DNA from: Candidatus Merdinaster equi
Lineage (GTDB): Bacteria; Bacillota; Clostridia; Lachnospirales; Lachnospiraceae
Assembly (NCBI GenBank): GCA_018064935.1
Contig: JAGHUF010000011.1
Location: 19,445 to 83,444 of the forward strand
Direction: 5' to 3'
DNA length: 64,000 nt
Positions within the stretch are counted from its first letter, which is position 1; every line of letters begins with the position of its first letter. The notes under the pieces are model-generated. The model was given only the letters and a program-made list of their open reading frames with translations. It ran no database searches and was not told where the DNA came from. Of the stretch, positions 61,594-64,000 are shown piece by piece. Both the position numbers and the translations under genes were made by a program.

Positions 61594-61620
61594 TTGTGAA
61601 ACCCAAAAAGAAAATATAAT
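61594..61620 (+). promoter_or_regulatory. Promoter candidate of the secreted protein gene
   Basis: TTGTGA (61594-61599) and a perfect TATAAT (61615-61620) with a short 15-bp spacer. Leader of about 53 nt. Confidence 0.5.
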
Positions 61621-61679
61621 ATCTCGTGGAAAAATCCCAATATCCACATAGAGTAAGAAAGAGAAAGAAGGAGAATACG

Positions 61680-63731
61680 ATGAAACAGTTGAGAAGAGGT
61701 TTTGCATTTGTAATTAGCCTTATTATGGTGGCAGGTCTTCTCGGAACAATGCTAGTATTACCTGTAAAGGCCGATGGGGAAGAAACAGAAAACGTGAGTT
61801 TTACATTGAAACTATCTATTGCGGATGGTTCACAGGCGCCTGGTAATTTTGGGATTGGATATCGTGTCATGGAAAGCGATGGAACCAGACCGGTGATGCC
61901 TTCAATAGGAGAAGACAAGTCATCAGCCGATGGCTCTTCAATTACAATTACTGCTTCGGATATTAGCATACCAAAAGGGAGTAAGATTCAACTTGAGATT
62001 AGAGATGCCGGTTATGAGGTTGTTTTTGGCGGGAATGTTGTGAGAGATATGAATGGGAAGCTATATTCCCTAGAAGAAATCAATGGGCAAACGATTGAAT
62101 TACAGCTTCGACAGGCGAGTGGTGGTGGAAAAGGTGATGGTGACGGCGCCCATGGAACGCAGGTGGATTGCAATATGACCATCAACTGGTCTGGTTCATT
62201 TGGAGAAATAAGGGTTGGAGATATTCGTCTTTCTGATGTGCAAGGAAAGACAAGTGGCTCACAGACCCTTACAAGAGTAACTGTCGATGAGTCAAATAAT
62301 GTGAAGATAGAATTACAGGCAGACTTTACGCGTGTCTTTTCTTCTATCAAAATTGATGGAAGTGAGAAGGTAACGGGTGACAAGCCGGAGGTATATGAAT
62401 TCACCGTTTCTAAAGATACAGAAAGTGTATCAATTGCGGTCGAAGATGCTGCATCGGATTATTTTACAATCGTATGGAGTTATAATCCGGACGACTTTGG
62501 ACCAGATGCATATGTGCAGAATGGTCAGGTAGAAGTGTTGAGTGGATATACAGATGGCAACCCAGGGCATTATCGTGTGAAAAAAGGTGACACAGTAAGA
62601 GTTAAGTTGCTTCCATCCTATGGTTATCAGGTGGTTGGTGCAAGAATTAATGGTGTTGTTGAACTTACCGCATGCGCTGGGACGAATGAGTTTGAATTTG
62701 TAATGCCGTCAACCAATGTTCATTTCCAGGGTATTTTTACAAAAACGGCTGATATTGTAAATTGTAGTGCAGACGCTGTAGCATCCGCATCGCTTGGAAA
62801 CGGAAGTGCGGTTGCAGGAGATGGCGGAAGCGCGAAGATGACAGTTTCATCTGGTACAGCTGCAGATACAAGTAATGTGACATCTGGTAGTGTAGATGCT
62901 TCAAAGAGCGTACAGGCAGTAAATATAACGATGGAGCAGGTATTCTACAAGAATACAGCGGACAGCGTATGGACTACACCCAAGAGTGAGTTATCAGGCA
63001 ATGCTGAGGTTCGTTTACAGGTAAATCAGCAGGCAGAAGGCTATGCAGTACTTCGAGAGCATGGAGGTCAGATTACACAGATTCCTGCAAGCTATGATCC
63101 GGAAACAAAGATGCTAATATTTGCTTCTAGCCAATATTCAAACTACACATTGGTGCCGTTGACTGAGGCAAATAATGATTACGCTCCAGAAGATCCAGAG
63201 AATGGAAACGAAGGAAAACAGGATACACCAAGTGAAGAGGCTTCACAGCAGGTAGAGCTAGTAAGTAGCGAGAACACGCAGGAAGAGCAGATTAAGAAGC
63301 TTGAGCAGCAGGAAACAGAAAAGGAAATTCAGACAGTTGTAGTTGATACTACTGGTGTGAAGGACGAAGCGGAGCAAGTGATTCCACAGGAGACCTTCAA
63401 CCTGAGCACGATTAAGACTGTGAAGGGTTTTGTATGTGCAATACAGAAGGTACTCGATAAGGCTGAAAAGCTTGAGTATGTAACAGCAACGACAGCTGTG
63501 CCCAAGCCGGTTAGCATTTATACCGAAAAGCCTGTCTGCTTCAATAAAACGATTGCAGCAGCGTTTACGAATGCGAAGATGGATGTCGTATATTATTTCA
63601 CATACAAAGGACATTTATACAGTGTAACGATTCCAGCCGGAACAGATCTGAAGGCGATTATGGACAAAGTACCATATGCGGGTCCGCTCTATATTGGGTA
63701 TATACTGGGAACGTCTCAGATAATTAAATAA
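61680..63731 (+). CDS. Secreted cell-surface protein, unknown function
   Basis: A 683-residue protein with a signal peptide (about 1-31, ending PVKADG). No enzyme motif is recognised. A beta-rich region of about 280-370 with VKKGDTVRVKLLPSYGYQV and FVMPSTNVHFQGIF resembles bacterial Ig-like/InlB-repeat modules. A Ser/Ala/Gly-rich part, an acidic Pro/Glu linker (about 500-530) and a coiled Gln/Glu segment (about 545-570) follow. There is no LPxTG or choline-binding anchor. ATG 61680 lies behind AGAAGGAGA; a GTG 18 codons upstream is in frame but would spoil the signal peptide. Probably controlled by the divergent XRE regulator. Confidence 0.85.
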   Translation: MKQLRRGFAFVISLIMVAGLLGTMLVLPVKADGEETENVSFTLKLSIADGSQAPGNFGIGYRVMESDGTRPVMPSIGEDKSSADGSSITITASDISIPKGSKIQLEIRDAGYEVVFGGNVVRDMNGKLYSLEEINGQTIELQLRQASGGGKGDGDGAHGTQVDCNMTINWSGSFGEIRVGDIRLSDVQGKTSGSQTLTRVTVDESNNVKIELQADFTRVFSSIKIDGSEKVTGDKPEVYEFTVSKDTESVSIAVEDAASDYFTIVWSYNPDDFGPDAYVQNGQVEVLSGYTDGNPGHYRVKKGDTVRVKLLPSYGYQVVGARINGVVELTACAGTNEFEFVMPSTNVHFQGIFTKTADIVNCSADAVASASLGNGSAVAGDGGSAKMTVSSGTAADTSNVTSGSVDASKSVQAVNITMEQVFYKNTADSVWTTPKSELSGNAEVRLQVNQQAEGYAVLREHGGQITQIPASYDPETKMLIFASSQYSNYTLVPLTEANNDYAPEDPENGNEGKQDTPSEEASQQVELVSSENTQEEQIKKLEQQETEKEIQTVVVDTTGVKDEAEQVIPQETFNLSTIKTVKGFVCAIQKVLDKAEKLEYVTATTAVPKPVSIYTEKPVCFNKTIAAAFTNAKMDVVYYFTYKGHLYSVTIPAGTDLKAIMDKVPYAGPLYIGYILGTSQIIK

Positions 63732-63760
63732 AAGTTTGAGTCGATGAATATGTAAAATGT

Positions 63761-63797
63761 AAAAAGGCGAGTCTCGAAATGGGATTCGCCTTTTTGT
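63761..63797 (+). terminator. Rho-independent terminator
   Basis: AAAAAGGCGAGTC (63761-63773) pairs with GATTCGCCTTTTT (63783-63795), one G-T pair, with the T-run in the right arm; usable in both directions. Confidence 0.88.
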
Positions 63798-63847
63798 TTA
63801 ATTATACTGTTTCAGAATGATAAGAAAAATGATAAAATATATTCTGT

Positions 63848-64000
63848 ATGAGTATAAATATAAACACTGTTGATGTTATTATTCCAACCTATAAACCGGG
63901 TAAAAAGTTCCTTCGCATTCTTAAGGCGCTTAAGCAGCAGACCTATCCAGTTTCGCGTGTGATAGTTTTCAATACGCAGGAAGAGTATTGGAATCGTTTT
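63848..64000 (+). CDS. Family 2 glycosyltransferase, N-terminal fragment
   Basis: The first 51 residues of a gene cut by the window edge. VDVIIPTYKPGKKFLRILKAL followed by QQTYPVSRVIVFN is the nucleotide-binding start of a GT2 enzyme, of the rhamnosyltransferase subgroup by style. No Shine-Dalgarno sequence lies before ATG 63848. It may open a second glycan locus. Confidence 0.8.
   Translation, partial: MSININTVDVIIPTYKPGKKFLRILKALKQQTYPVSRVIVFNTQEEYWNRF

Overview
The window reads as a chromosome segment of a low-GC, Gram-positive anaerobe, most likely a gut or rumen Lachnospiraceae (Butyrivibrio, Pseudobutyrivibrio or Roseburia-like). The support is the anaerobic-type cobalamin genes, strong AGGAGG-type ribosome sites, LytR-CpsA-Psr and GH25 wall proteins, a CHASE2/HD-GYP sensor and the galactoside and maltodextrin enzymes. 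I see no rRNA, tRNA, CRISPR array, insertion sequence or phage gene. Coding density is high and no gene-free stretch exceeds 300 bases.

Layout. 1-3.9 kb: end of a cobalamin operon (CobJ/CbiH end, a CobK-CbiE-CbiT triple fusion, CbiA, a small Cys-rich protein) closed by a terminator. 3.9-11 kb: a galactoside locus with a TetR regulator whose promoter sits between two matching inverted repeats, then a GH2 enzyme, a GPH sugar symporter and a GH36 alpha-galactosidase. A MATE exporter converges on it. 12.4-18.6 kb: a sulfur amino acid uptake operon. It starts with a promoter, a 39-residue leader peptide containing Met-Cys-Met-Cys-Met-Cys and an attenuator-like terminator. Next come one lipoprotein fusing a polar-amino-acid binding domain to a MetQ domain, MetN and MetI, and then a second complete polar-amino-acid ABC core (two permeases and an ATPase). 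An Rrf2 regulator with three cysteines follows; its promoter shares a motif with the operon promoter.

18.6-32.8 kb: mixed functions. These are a FecR protein with a CHASE2-HD-GYP sensor, a 2-hydroxyacid dehydrogenase with a Cys-rich tail, an OGG-type glycosylase, TcdA, a copper ATPase that has absorbed a CopZ-like domain, galactokinase, an acidic-repeat membrane protein, 4-alpha-glucanotransferase and an SGNH protein lacking its serine. 33-57.5 kb: a cell-surface polysaccharide cluster with two GH25 proteins (one with intact catalytic acids, one without), RfbB, RfbA and RfbC, an ABC-2 exporter with a Wzt-type carbohydrate-binding tail, a methyltransferase-kinase fusion, six glycosyltransferase genes, phosphoglucomutase, a VanZ-like protein, a WcaJ-type initiating transferase and an LCP attachment enzyme. 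Together they suggest a rhamnose-containing glycan made on a lipid carrier, exported by an ABC transporter and attached to the wall. 57.5-64 kb: an AEC transporter, a lipoprotein with DnaJ-like CxxC repeats, an XRE regulator divergent from a secreted protein, and the start of another glycosyltransferase.

The strongest leads are the Met/Cys attenuator together with the fused dual binding protein serving two ABC cores, the methyltransferase-kinase beside a Wzt-type exporter, the GH25 homologue without catalytic residues, and the CopA-CopZ fusion with a retained internal ribosome site.
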